A DNA stretch of 64,000 bases, taken from assembly GCF_035934735.1 (NCBI RefSeq), contig NZ_CP142396.1, positions 1,054,001 through 1,118,000 on the forward strand, read 5' to 3'. Below the pieces are notes generated by a model. That model was not told the DNA's origin, searched no databases, and saw only the letters and a program-made list of their open reading frames with translations. The DNA comes from Sedimentibacter sp. MB31-C6 (GTDB taxonomy: Bacteria; Bacillota; Clostridia; Tissierellales; Sedimentibacteraceae). The position numbers were made by a program, and so were the translations under genes. The first letter of the stretch is position 1. Every line of letters starts with the position of its first letter. This document shows positions 35,923 to 44,480 of this stretch, in pieces.

Positions 35923-36903
35923 TTAATTTAACTCTTTTTTATTTACAGCATTATAAGGTATTTCTTTCTTTACAATAACATTAACTGCTGATAATGCTAC
36001 TTTTTCGTGTTGCTCATAAGATGCCTCTTCTGAATTATATGCAGTATGTGGATTAACTATTAAGTTTTCATATTTATATATTTCATTATTTGCATCAGTA
36101 ATTGGTTCAGTTTCTACAACATCTAAACCAGCTGCTTTAACCTTTCCACTTTCCAAAGCTTCAAGTAAATCACTTATTTTAATAATTGCACCACGTGCAG
36201 TATTAACTATTAATACACCATCCTTCATTTTTGACAAACTTTCTTTATTAATTAAATGTTTTGTATTAGGAGTAAGTGGTGTATGTATCGAAATTGCATC
36301 TGCTTGAGCATATAGCTCATCTAATGATACACGCTTTACATTTAATTCCTCAAATAAGCTGTCTGGAGCACTAGGATCATATGCAATTATATTCATTTCA
36401 AAACCACTCATATATTTTGCAAATAATCTTGATATTCTACCAAAGCCAACTAAACCTAATGTCATAGAGCTTAATCTATTAATCGGGTAACCATAATTAG
36501 AATTCCAATTTCCCTTTCTTACATATCTATCAAAGATTGTAACTTTTCTACAAAGATCAAGTAACAAAGCCATAGTATGTGTTGCTACATCAGGCTGACA
36601 ATAATCAGGTAGATTACATACAACAATTCCTTTTTCAGTTGCTGCTTTAACATCAACAGAATCATAGCCAACACCGTAGCGAACTATAACCTTACAATTA
36701 TCTAACTTATCAATAAGTTCTTTATTTATATCAAAATAAACTAATCCAATACCATCTGCATCCTTTGCAATTTTAAGTACTTCTTCTACACTCTTACATT
36801 CTGCAATTATGCATTCAACTCCATTTTGCTCTAAAATTTCTTTTTCGATGTTAAAATTACTGCCTGCCAATTCATGACTGTCAAGTATAACAAATTTACT
36901 CAT
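35923..36903 (-). CDS. D-2-hydroxyacid dehydrogenase (phosphoglycerate dehydrogenase-like)
   Basis: A 326-residue NAD-dependent dehydrogenase of the D-isomer-specific family, close to C-terminal-binding-protein/SerA-like forms. The nucleotide-binding motif is GLVGFGRISRLFAKYM. The catalytic residues are Arg in NTARGAII, Glu in the ETEPI region and His in NPHTAYNS. It lacks the ACT domain of biosynthetic SerA. It follows an IlvD/Edd-type dehydratase with a short gap, and a GntR regulator lies upstream. It therefore probably reduces or oxidises a sugar-acid-derived hydroxy acid, not 3-phosphoglycerate. The exact substrate is unknown. Confidence 0.85.
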   Translation of the reverse strand: MSKFVILDSHELAGSNFNIEKEILEQNGVECIIAECKSVEEVLKIAKDADGIGLVYFDINKELIDKLDNCKVIVRYGVGYDSVDVKAATEKGIVVCNLPDYCQPDVATHTMALLLDLCRKVTIFDRYVRKGNWNSNYGYPINRLSSMTLGLVGFGRISRLFAKYMSGFEMNIIAYDPSAPDSLFEELNVKRVSLDELYAQADAISIHTPLTPNTKHLINKESLSKMKDGVLIVNTARGAIIKISDLLEALESGKVKAAGLDVVETEPITDANNEIYKYENLIVNPHTAYNSEEASYEQHEKVALSAVNVIVKKEIPYNAVNKKELN

Positions 36904-36925
36904 ATCGTTCCTCCAAAATTAATTT

Positions 36926-38647
36926 TTAATAACCTGCACCCTTCATAGCTGATAATGCAGAAGTTGTATATCTTTTATATAATCCTTTTCTAGGTGGTCT
37001 AGGAATAATTCCTTCCTTAGATCTTTCATCAAATACTTTTTTTACATCTTCCAAAGACATATCTACACCATTAATTCCAACAACATTAACTGTTCTTTCA
37101 GGAATGTTATATTCTATTATATCCCCAGTTTTTACCCACGCCAATGGTCCCCCTGAAGCTGCTTCTGGTGAAACGTGACCAATTGCAGCACCACGAGTAG
37201 CACCTGAAAATCTACCATCAGTTATTAATGATACTGTACCATCAAGACGTTTATCAAATACAATTGCATCTGTTGTCATTAACATTTCTGGCATACCGTT
37301 TCCACGAGGTCCTTCATAACGAATTACAATTACATCCCCTGGATTAATTTGACCTTGAGCAACTGCATTATATGCATCTTCTTCACAATTATAAACCCTT
37401 GCTACACCTTTATGAATAAGCATACTTTCAGTACAAGCAGAATATTTGACAACAGACCCCTCTGGAGCTATATTCCCCTTCAAAATTGCAATAGATCCTA
37501 TTTCTTTTGCTTTTTCAAGCGGTAGAATTACATCTTCACGCTTAAGTCCATAGTTTGTCAAATATCCTAAATTTCTATCAAAGAAATTATCTTTTTCTAA
37601 TTCTTCTAAGTTCTCTCTTAATGTTTTTCCTGTAACTGTCATAACATCAAGATATAAATAATCCTTAATCATAAGTTGTACCATTGGAATGCCCCCAGCA
37701 AACCAAAATGATTCAGTTAAATGTTCACCACTTGGATTAACATTTCCTATGTGTGGTATTTTATGATTTATCTCATCAAATAACTCAGGAGTTAACTCAA
37801 TACCTAATTCTAAAGCTATAGAAGGAAGATGAATTGTTGCATTAGTTGAACCGCCTATGGCAGCATGTACAATAATTGCATTAACAAAAGCTTCTTTTGT
37901 TAATATTTTACTAGGTGTTATATCTTTTTCAACTAATTCCATAATCTTTCTTCCAGCTTTTCTAGATTCACGAAGTATGTCTGTCATAGTTGCTGGCATT
38001 AAAGCAGTTCCAGGTAAAGCCAAACCAAGAGCTTCTGACAAACATTGCATTGTACTTGCTGTTCCTAAAAATGTACAAGCACCAGCTGATGGACATCCTG
38101 TTATTTTATAATCTCTAAGTTCTTGTTCCGTAATTTCACCACGTTTTTGACGCAAAGAAATATCTCCGTCACCTAAAGATGTTGTCATATTCGGACCAAC
38201 TCTCATACTGCCACCAGGTATAAATATTGTTGGTATATCAAGTCTAGCTGCTGCTTTCAAGTGTGCCGGTATAGACTTATCACATGAAGAAGTTAAAATC
38301 ATACCATCCCAAGGAAAAACAGACCCATGAACCTCTACAATATCACATAGTGCTTCACGAGAAGCTAGTACATAGTTCATACCATCATGTCCTTGAGCAC
38401 ATCCATCACAAATATCTGTAGCATGATATTGTGCAGGAAAACCACCAGTTTCAAATACACCATACTTTACTTGCTCGGTAATTTTGTTTAAATGAACACT
38501 ACCAGGATGACTATCACCATATACATCATCAATTAATATTTGTGGCTTCTTAATATCATCCTCATCCATTTTCGTTCCAAGTTGCAATGCATCAAACTGT
38601 GCCCATTGTTTTCTTTCAGGAGCACTTTTTTGCTTAATCTTCCTCAT
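36926..38647 (-). CDS. IlvD/Edd-family sugar-acid dehydratase
   Basis: A 573-residue Fe-S dehydratase paralogous to IlvD at 7256 but clearly different in sequence. Cluster Cys residues lie in TDICDGCAQGHDG, TSSCDKSIPAH and TGCPSAGACTFLGTAST. The C-terminal block [21 protein letters not shown] is conserved. Pentonate and hexonate dehydratases (for example arabonate, xylonate, gluconate type) belong to this family. Linkage to a GntR regulator and a hydroxyacid dehydrogenase favours sugar-acid catabolism over branched-chain synthesis. Unlike ilvD it has no T-box. The specific sugar acid cannot be assigned. Confidence 0.85.
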   Translation of the reverse strand: MRKIKQKSAPERKQWAQFDALQLGTKMDEDDIKKPQILIDDVYGDSHPGSVHLNKITEQVKYGVFETGGFPAQYHATDICDGCAQGHDGMNYVLASREALCDIVEVHGSVFPWDGMILTSSCDKSIPAHLKAAARLDIPTIFIPGGSMRVGPNMTTSLGDGDISLRQKRGEITEQELRDYKITGCPSAGACTFLGTASTMQCLSEALGLALPGTALMPATMTDILRESRKAGRKIMELVEKDITPSKILTKEAFVNAIIVHAAIGGSTNATIHLPSIALELGIELTPELFDEINHKIPHIGNVNPSGEHLTESFWFAGGIPMVQLMIKDYLYLDVMTVTGKTLRENLEELEKDNFFDRNLGYLTNYGLKREDVILPLEKAKEIGSIAILKGNIAPEGSVVKYSACTESMLIHKGVARVYNCEEDAYNAVAQGQINPGDVIVIRYEGPRGNGMPEMLMTTDAIVFDKRLDGTVSLITDGRFSGATRGAAIGHVSPEAASGGPLAWVKTGDIIEYNIPERTVNVVGINGVDMSLEDVKKVFDERSKEGIIPRPPRKGLYKRYTTSALSAMKGAGY

Positions 38648-38688
38648 AAACTTAATCTCCTTTATTAAATATAATTAACTGTATGCTG

Positions 38689-38704
38689 CCTGTTGTCATA
38701 CAGG
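38689..38704. promoter_or_regulatory. Candidate GntR operator before the dehydratase
   Basis: The palindrome CCTGTTGTCATACAGG contains TTGT-CAT-ACAG, matching the TTGT-N3-ACAR pattern found upstream of the gntR gene (39509-39519). It lies 42-57 bases upstream of the dehydratase start. A hairpin ATAAGAAAAGT...ACTTTTCTTAT at 38712-38738 at the end of gntR may attenuate readthrough. Confidence 0.5.
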
Positions 38705-38734
38705 TTTTTAGATAAGAAAAGTAGCATACTTTTC

Positions 38735-39427
38735 TTATTCATTGCCTTTTTTAAATATTATTTTATTATCTAGCATGTGTTCATCCATGATTTTTTTAAC
38801 TTCTTTTGAATCGCGTTTTTTAATATTATCTAACAACAATTTATGATAACTAAGACCAGCAGAAATACCCTTTTTCATTACTACTTTAGTCATAGCATCA
38901 TATAAAACATCATAGATAATATTAAATATTTGAATAAACATTGAATTTTTAGTAGACTTAGCTATTATTAAATGAAATTCAAAGTCTGCCTTAGCAAACA
39001 ACTCCAAATCATCCTTATAAAGATTCATTTCATTATAGCAATTCTCAAGCTTCCTTATATCGTCTTCAGTTATTTTTTGTGTAGCTAACTCGGCAACTAC
39101 ACCTTCAATCGTTCCACGAAACTCTAATACTTCCTCTAAAGAATCTTCTCCAAGGTAAGCTATGGGAATTATTGTATTCATATATAATCCTGGTTTTACT
39201 TTTTTTACAAAAGACCCTTCACCTAATCTTGTTTCTAACAATCCTAAAACTGTTAGCTTTTGTATTGCTTGACGAACTGTTACACGACTAACTCCAAATG
39301 CCTCTGCTAATTCATTCTCAGATGGAAGCTTTTCACCTTGTTTCCATTCATTTTTTATAAGCTGTTGTTTAAGTTGTTCAAAAACCTGTTCACTTACACT
39401 TGATTTCTTCACTTGTTTAATAGCCAT
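38735..39427 (-). CDS. GntR/FadR-type transcriptional regulator
   Basis: A 230-residue regulator. The N-terminal winged helix has ENELAEAFGVSRVTVRQAIQKLTVLGLLETR (about 40-70). An FCD all-helical effector domain (about 95-220) contains the metal-site His residues in ADFEFHLIIAK and the C-terminal region near SYHKLLLDNI. FCD regulators usually bind sugar acids or related carboxylates and repress catabolic operons. The two genes downstream on the same strand fit that role. Confidence 0.9.
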   Translation of the reverse strand: MAIKQVKKSSVSEQVFEQLKQQLIKNEWKQGEKLPSENELAEAFGVSRVTVRQAIQKLTVLGLLETRLGEGSFVKKVKPGLYMNTIIPIAYLGEDSLEEVLEFRGTIEGVVAELATQKITEDDIRKLENCYNEMNLYKDDLELFAKADFEFHLIIAKSTKNSMFIQIFNIIYDVLYDAMTKVVMKKGISAGLSYHKLLLDNIKKRDSKEVKKIMDEHMLDNKIIFKKGNE

Positions 39428-39508
39428 TATCTATACTCACTCCATTTTAATAAAAAATTAGACTATATCTGCTATTCTTCATCTTAATTTTAAGCTATGT
39501 GATGACAG

Positions 39509-39519
39509 CTGTCCTACAA
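39509..39519 (-). promoter_or_regulatory. Candidate autoregulatory GntR operator
   Basis: TTGTAGGACAG on the reverse strand, with an overlapping ACAGCTGT palindrome, lies about 80-90 bases upstream of the gntR start. It shares the TTGT-N3-ACAG pattern with 38693-38703. Confidence 0.4.
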
Positions 39520-39576
39520 GTCCTATAAACATCATATAACTTAGAATTGTTTATGTCAATAATTTTTATTGAATTT

Positions 39577-40035
39577 TTATTTATATTTTTTTCTACCTAG
39601 TTTTTCACTTAAAACTTTATAAAGACATTTCTTAAAATTGTCATCTTGTTCTTTTCTTCTTTTAGAGGGACCTTTGGTTTTACCACCTTGTTTTCTAATT
39701 CGTTCACCAATATATCGTGATTGAAGAAGATTATCTATATTATTTTTATTAATAAAAAACCCAGCTGTATGAATAATGGCTTCTGCTTTACCTAAGGTTA
39801 AGCTAGCTAATCCATAATCTTGAGTTACTAAAATATCTCCTTCTTTAAAAATTTGAACAATTTTATAATCAACTGAATCTCTTCCTTGTTCTACAACTAT
39901 AATTTCATAATCACTTACTATATAATGATCCATATCTACAACTATAATTAATTCTATTCCATATTCCCGCGCAGCTTGTTCACAAATTTCTTTAACTCTT
40001 TGTGGACAAGCATCTCCATCTATTATAATTCTCAT
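39577..40035 (-). CDS. YaiI/YqxD family protein (DUF188)
   Basis: A 152-residue cytoplasmic protein with the DUF188 N-terminal block MRIIIDGDACPQRVKEICEQAA and later blocks DILVTQDYGLASLTLGK and KTKGPSKRRKEQD. The fold is PIN-like, with conserved Asp residues consistent with nucleic-acid binding or cleavage, but no activity is established that I know of. Single gene, AAAGGAGC before the ATG. Confidence 0.9.
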   Translation of the reverse strand: MRIIIDGDACPQRVKEICEQAAREYGIELIIVVDMDHYIVSDYEIIVVEQGRDSVDYKIVQIFKEGDILVTQDYGLASLTLGKAEAIIHTAGFFINKNNIDNLLQSRYIGERIRKQGGKTKGPSKRRKEQDDNFKKCLYKVLSEKLGRKKYK

Positions 40036-40171
40036 AAATAGCTCCTTTTATTTATTTTATAATATCATAACATCTTTATATAAACAATTATACAATATAT
40101 TATGCTATCTTAATCTAAAAAGGTATACTATAATAAAAATTTGTAACAAACAGTTCTCTATTAGACTATAT

Positions 40172-41005
40172 CTACTTTTCACTGTCAAATTTACTTAATG
40201 AATATACATCATTTCTAATATGATTCATTAATGGAAGTTCATTTCTAATTTTTGTAATATAATCTAAATCTAATTCCTGTATGATATATCCTTCCTTTTC
40301 ATTCATTCGATTTAATATATTTCCCCAAGGTGATACTACAATAGAATTGCCATATGAATGATATGTTGAATTGTAATTCCTCGCTGGAGCAACTCCAACA
40401 GTAAATACTTGATTATCAAGAGCCCTACCTCTAAAAAGTAGCTCCCAGTGAGCTGGTCCAGTTGTCATATTAAATGCACCTGGAACAATAATTACTTTCG
40501 CTCCATCAGCAACCATCAATCTACTTAGTTCGGGAAATCTAATATCATAACAAATGGCTAGACCAACTTTACAAAATTCAGTTTCAAATACTGTAACATC
40601 CTTTCCTGAAGCAAGAGCATCTGATTCTTTAAAGTACTGTCCTCCTTTAACATCAATATCAAATAAATGCATCTTTCTATGTTTACCTATTTGTTCACCA
40701 TGAGGATTGAATACATATGATGTGTTATATACCATATCTCCTTCTAATTCTGGAATGGAACCTCCAACTATATATATTTCATTATCTTTTGCAGCTTTTC
40801 TTAAAGCACTATAAGCAATTCCTCCTTCTTCCTCACCATACTCTCTAAAATAAGAATTATCATAGGGACAACAAAACATTTCAGGTAGTATTGCCATCTT
40901 GGCACCTTCTTCGGATGCCTTTTTAATTATTTTTACTGCATTATTTATATTTTTAATTTTATCATCATATACCATCATTTGCAAAAGAGCTATATTAAAC
41001 TTCAT
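40172..41005 (-). CDS. Carbon-nitrogen hydrolase, omega-amidase-like
   Basis: A 277-residue nitrilase-superfamily enzyme. The Glu-Lys-Cys catalytic triad is visible: Glu in LPEMFCCPY (about 45), Lys in HRKMHLFDID (about 110) and Cys in GLAICYDIRFPEL (about 150). The local sequence resembles Nit2/omega-amidases that hydrolyse alpha-ketoglutaramate or similar deaminated amides. I start at the ATG at 41005 (MKFNIALLQM) behind AGAAGGAG; a 17-codon extension upstream is unlike the family. No operon partner: the agrC gene ends about 57 bases upstream. Confidence 0.87.
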   Translation of the reverse strand: MKFNIALLQMMVYDDKIKNINNAVKIIKKASEEGAKMAILPEMFCCPYDNSYFREYGEEEGGIAYSALRKAAKDNEIYIVGGSIPELEGDMVYNTSYVFNPHGEQIGKHRKMHLFDIDVKGGQYFKESDALASGKDVTVFETEFCKVGLAICYDIRFPELSRLMVADGAKVIIVPGAFNMTTGPAHWELLFRGRALDNQVFTVGVAPARNYNSTYHSYGNSIVVSPWGNILNRMNEKEGYIIQELDLDYITKIRNELPLMNHIRNDVYSLSKFDSEK

Positions 41006-41061
41006 GATTTCTCCTTCTAAAATATTATTTATTACCTGATAAAAATCGGGAAACATATTCG

Positions 41062-42405
41062 CTAATTATAACTTTTGGTTACTTTTTCTTCTAGTAATAA
41101 TATGTTACAGGAGAACATATTATCCTTCTCATAGTAATTTATTATTCCGTCATATTTTTTTATTATTTTTTTAATACTCTTTAATCCCATTCCATGATTG
41201 GACTTATTAAACTTCGTTGTTAAAAGATTAGGGTTATCTTTTAACACTGATTTATCTATTGTATTTTTAACTTTAATTAATATATAATCTCTTTTTTTAT
41301 CGATTAATAAACTTATTTCTTTATCGCCTTTTAATTTATCGCATGCTTCTATTGCATTATCCAACAAATTTCCAAATAAAATATTTATGTCTCTTTCTTC
41401 CATGAAATTATCTAACTCATAATTAATTATATAGCTTGTTTTAATTCCATTTGAATTAGCTTCAGATAATTTGTTATTTACTATAGCATTAAACATATCA
41501 TTTTTTGTAAATATAAATTTTTTTGTATTATTTATATCCTTTATTATACTATTAATATATTGCACTCCTTTTTCATAATTTTCATCTTGAATATAAGAGA
41601 GAATACAAATAATTTGATTTCTCATATCATGTCGCATAGCCTGAATTTCATTGTAAAGTTCCTTTATTTCCCAACTATGTTTGTTTTGTAACATAAGATT
41701 TCGTTTTAAAAGTTCATTTTCTGTTGATATTTCATACTCTTGACCTAACTTAACAAACAAATAATAAAAAATAATATTAATGAGTATTAATCCTACTATT
41801 GATAAGAATAAATAAACATTAATTCTCATATCATTATTCAAAACCTCTGTTTCAGTAATAGTAACCATTACAAATATCGTAAGTAATGGAAGAAGAGTTG
41901 TTAATATCCATGAAGTTGAATGAATTTTATCATATTTGTATTTATTGATTTTTAATTTCAATATTATTCTAGATACATAAAATAATAATATTTTAGATGC
42001 TACTAAACTAACAATTCTATATATTCCAAAAGTAGTTATCATATTATCAACACTTACATTAAAAATCATACTAAATATAAATAAAGAAAAACTGTTAATT
42101 AGAATCACAACAACGTTAAAGGTAATACAACTCATTAACTTTTCAATGAATTTTCCTTCAAGAGCTATAATGCTATATATAATCATTACAATTAAAGCTA
42201 CATAACTTGGTATTTCTATAAACGATTCAATATAATTTGCTATCGATACTTCTACAAACAATATTAAAATCGCAAAAACAAAAAGTATGTTTCTTTTTAT
42301 TTTATTATATCTATAACCATTAAATTTTGAAATAAAATCAATCATCAAATATGACTCAAATAAATTAATTAGTAGTTCAAATATAATTATTTGCATCTTA
42401 TTCAT
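41062..42405 (-). CDS. agrC: AgrC-like GHKL sensor histidine kinase
   Basis: A 447-residue kinase with an N-terminal membrane domain of six or seven helices (about 1-220). A short coiled linker (about 222-245) follows. The HPK10-type phosphoacceptor is His259 in QAMRHDMRNQIICIL. The GHKL ATPase has FGNLLDNAIEACDK and NHGMGLKSIKKII. This is the architecture of AgrC receptors that bind cyclic peptide autoinducers. It lies four bases downstream of agrA and last in the locus; in Staphylococcus the order is agrC then agrA. It is preceded by AAGGTG. Confidence 0.88.
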   Translation of the reverse strand: MNKMQIIIFELLINLFESYLMIDFISKFNGYRYNKIKRNILFVFAILILFVEVSIANYIESFIEIPSYVALIVMIIYSIIALEGKFIEKLMSCITFNVVVILINSFSLFIFSMIFNVSVDNMITTFGIYRIVSLVASKILLFYVSRIILKLKINKYKYDKIHSTSWILTTLLPLLTIFVMVTITETEVLNNDMRINVYLFLSIVGLILINIIFYYLFVKLGQEYEISTENELLKRNLMLQNKHSWEIKELYNEIQAMRHDMRNQIICILSYIQDENYEKGVQYINSIIKDINNTKKFIFTKNDMFNAIVNNKLSEANSNGIKTSYIINYELDNFMEERDINILFGNLLDNAIEACDKLKGDKEISLLIDKKRDYILIKVKNTIDKSVLKDNPNLLTTKFNKSNHGMGLKSIKKIIKKYDGIINYYEKDNMFSCNILLLEEKVTKSYN

Positions 42406-42408
42406 ATT

Positions 42409-43119
42409 TCACCTTAGATATTCTATGAGCTTTTGTTGTACATATTGTATGCGAGACCTGCTTATAGGTATTTTTTGATTGTTTTTAATTATTACATTTT
42501 CGTTACTTATCCTTTGAATATATCTTTGATTTACTAGATATCCTAAATGAGTTCTTATAAACCCATATTCCTCTAGTTCCCTTTCCTTTTGATTGATACT
42601 ATCTTTGTATTTATATTGTTTGTTACTCACTGTATTTATAATTATATAGTTTCTACTGCTTTCTATATACAAAATACTATTAACATCAATCTCATACGGT
42701 TTATTATCAATTTTAATATGTATTTTATATGTATTTTTTTCTAATAATTTATGTGCTTCTATAATAGCTTCTGTAAGTTCTTCAACTAATTTAGATTTCA
42801 ATATAAATCTAAATGGCTGAACCTTAAAAGACTCGTAAACAAGTTCATCCTTACCTGTTACAAAGATAATTATTGTATTTGGACTACTTATCCTTATATT
42901 TTGAGCTACTTCTATACCATTTATTTTAGGCATATCAATATCTAAAAAAACAATGTCATAATCATCCTTTGAATGAGAATTAATAAGAGATTTTGCATTA
43001 TTAAATTTATTTATGTCAAAATCACAATTAATTTTCTCAAATTTATTCCTTATTAACTGATATAACTTGTCCAATATTATTTCTTCATCATCACAAATAC
43101 CAATTCTAAAGTAGCTCAT
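42409..43119 (-). CDS. agrA: AgrA-like LytTR response regulator
   Basis: A 236-residue regulator. The receiver domain has DDEE at 10-13 and phospho-acceptor Asp60 in FLDIDMPKING. A LytTR DNA-binding domain occupies about 135-236 (ILYIESSRNYIII, GFIRTHLGYLVN, IPISRSR). It is the presumed partner of the adjacent AgrC-like kinase. It has its own sigma-A promoter at 43230-43258 in addition to any readthrough from agrBD. A strong GGGGGG-type ribosome binding site precedes the ATG. Confidence 0.9.
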   Translation of the reverse strand: MSYFRIGICDDEEIILDKLYQLIRNKFEKINCDFDINKFNNAKSLINSHSKDDYDIVFLDIDMPKINGIEVAQNIRISSPNTIIIFVTGKDELVYESFKVQPFRFILKSKLVEELTEAIIEAHKLLEKNTYKIHIKIDNKPYEIDVNSILYIESSRNYIIINTVSNKQYKYKDSINQKERELEEYGFIRTHLGYLVNQRYIQRISNENVIIKNNQKIPISRSRIQYVQQKLIEYLR

Positions 43120-43229
43120 ATTATCCCCCCTAAATCAAAATGCACAATGCTTTAATGAAAATGAATATATATTATCAGTAACTGCATAATAAATTATATC
43201 TGCATAGTAATAACTTTTATAATATAAAC

Positions 43230-43258
43230 ATTTTAACATAATTTTTTAATTTGCTCAA
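43230..43258 (-). promoter_or_regulatory. Sigma-A promoter of agrA-agrC
   Basis: TTGAGC (43258-43253), 17 bases, TAAAAT (43235-43230) on the reverse strand, followed by a roughly 110-base AT-rich leader with no other feature I recognise. Confidence 0.7.
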
Positions 43259-43353
43259 GAATTCAGGTATCTTATAGTAAGAGTTGCATTAAGCTAAATC
43301 CAATAAGTATAAATAAGATTCAATATTTATGAATATAATAATCTACTATGCAT

Positions 43354-43415
43354 AGAAGATGTATCTCTGATATTTGTAATTTCGACAAAATCTACATATC
43401 AGTGATACATCTTCT
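43354..43415 (-). other. Long hairpin between agr peptide genes and agrA
   Basis: AGAAGATGTATC and GATACATCTTCT pair, extended by CTGATAT/ATATCAG across a single T-T mismatch, giving a stem of about 20 bp with a 21-base loop. No T run follows on the coding strand, so it is not a textbook terminator. It may be an RNA stabiliser or attenuator separating agrBD from agrAC expression. Confidence 0.6.
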
Positions 43416-43522
43416 TATAAATTCTCTTTCAATCAAATCATTCATAGGCTAATTAAAATCCTATTAGAGTATTAACTCTACCTTCCTTTAAATTTCAAAT
43501 CAAATACTAACTACTAGTTACT

Positions 43523-43651
43523 TCAACGATAATCAATGTACGAGTTTTCATTTATTAGCATTCCTTGATTAGCAAATGTAATATTAATCTGAACTGATAT
43601 GAAAGCTAATGTTAAGAAAACCAAAACCACTATTTTTAGTTTTTTTTTCAT
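43523..43651 (-). CDS. Small exported peptide precursor in agr locus
   Basis: A 42-codon gene that I do not recognise. The product begins MKKKLKIVVLVFLTLAFISV, a classic lysine-rich plus hydrophobic signal peptide, and has a TFA|N type-I signal peptidase site near residue 27-28. Cleavage would release the 15-residue peptide NQGMLINENSYIDYR. The ATG at 43651 follows the strong ribosome binding site AAGGGGGGA. It lies 79 bases downstream of agrD on the same strand and upstream of agrA. It resembles neither AgrD nor a bacteriocin that I know. A second signal, an AgrB/AgrC partner or a regulated effector peptide are all possible. Confidence 0.72.
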   Translation of the reverse strand: MKKKLKIVVLVFLTLAFISVQINITFANQGMLINENSYIDYR

Positions 43652-43730
43652 TTATTATCCCCCCTTACTAAAATAATAGTGTTTAATTAACTTTCCCAAT
43701 GGAATCACCCCAAAAACAGATTAACATTGT

Positions 43731-43868
43731 TTACTTATTACTTCTTAGACATTCTGGCTCTTTTGGCTGATGCAATCCCCAGAATGATGTAGAACCTGCT
43801 GCCGAACTAGCTGTTTTCTTAACCTGTTTTGCTATCATTCCAAGTACAGTTTTTTTCATATTATTCAT
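43731..43868 (-). CDS. agrD: AgrD-like cyclic autoinducer peptide precursor
   Basis: A 45-residue precursor with AgrD layout. A basic amphipathic N-terminal helix (MKKTVLGMIAKQVKKTA) is followed by a small-residue stretch and the core STSFWGL. The C-terminal recognition tail HQPKEPECLRSNK parallels the DEPKVPTEL tail of staphylococcal AgrD. By that alignment the five-residue ring is Ser-Phe-Trp-Gly-Leu, closed through Ser (lactone), not Cys (thiolactone). The start ATG at 43868 overlaps the end of agrB by eight bases. Its GGAGGTG ribosome binding site encodes the last residues of AgrB. A second in-frame ATG at 43859 is possible. Confidence 0.9.
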   Translation of the reverse strand: MNNMKKTVLGMIAKQVKKTASSAAGSTSFWGLHQPKEPECLRSNK

Positions 43869-44445
43869 TAGTTACACCTCCTTCTTCTATTATTTTTTTT
43901 ATAATTAAAGCTGCCACAAAAAACATGGTAACTATAATTGTATAAAAAATCTGACTATTTATTTTATATGTAGCTATTCCAATTAAATAAAATGTAAATA
44001 ATAGTATAAGTGTTACCTTCTTATTTCTCTTTTTCTGATTATTTGTTAATTTTTTATTTTTATTATCAACTGGAGAATATTTTATAATAATATATATAGT
44101 TAAAATTATCATACTTATATACATTATTGAAATATAGTTATATGGTATAATTGATATTACTACTATTGATAATAAATATATAATTACTAAAGATACATTG
44201 CATTTAATATATGAATTTGCATGATATCCTCCTGAATACATCCTTATAGATATAAAGGTAATTAAAAACAATATAGAATTTATAATATTATTTAAAATAA
44301 AACCTAAAGAAATTATTAATATTATTCCTACAACTGATGATATAATTAATTGCAATCCATAAATATATATATCTTTTTCATCGTCTGTAATAATATTATT
44401 TGAACAAAAATATTCAGTTATATTATTTGTTAAATAATTAATCAT
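43861..44445 (-). CDS. agrB: AgrB-like peptide-processing membrane endopeptidase
   Basis: A 194-residue membrane protein with about six hydrophobic segments. The AgrB catalytic pair His75 and Cys82 lies in RMYSGGYHANSYIKCN, matching the spacing of S. aureus His77/Cys84. It cleaves the AgrD tail and forms the ring-closed thioester or ester intermediate. I start at the ATG at 44445. A TTG four codons earlier forms part of the GGAGG ribosome binding site and is not used. It is the first gene of the locus and is translationally coupled to agrD. Confidence 0.92.
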   Translation of the reverse strand: MINYLTNNITEYFCSNNIITDDEKDIYIYGLQLIISSVVGIILIISLGFILNNIINSILFLITFISIRMYSGGYHANSYIKCNVSLVIIYLLSIVVISIIPYNYISIMYISMIILTIYIIIKYSPVDNKNKKLTNNQKKRNKKVTLILLFTFYLIGIATYKINSQIFYTIIVTMFFVAALIIKKIIEEGGVTNE

Positions 44446-44480
44446 TGCTACCTCCAATAATTTAATTATATCTTATCTTT

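Noticed and set aside
43392-43445. A 17-codon reverse-strand frame (MNDLIEREFIRRCITDM) leading into the agr hairpin
   Set aside because: Ribosome binding site is weak and badly spaced, and the product has no recognisable character. It cannot be supported without expression data.
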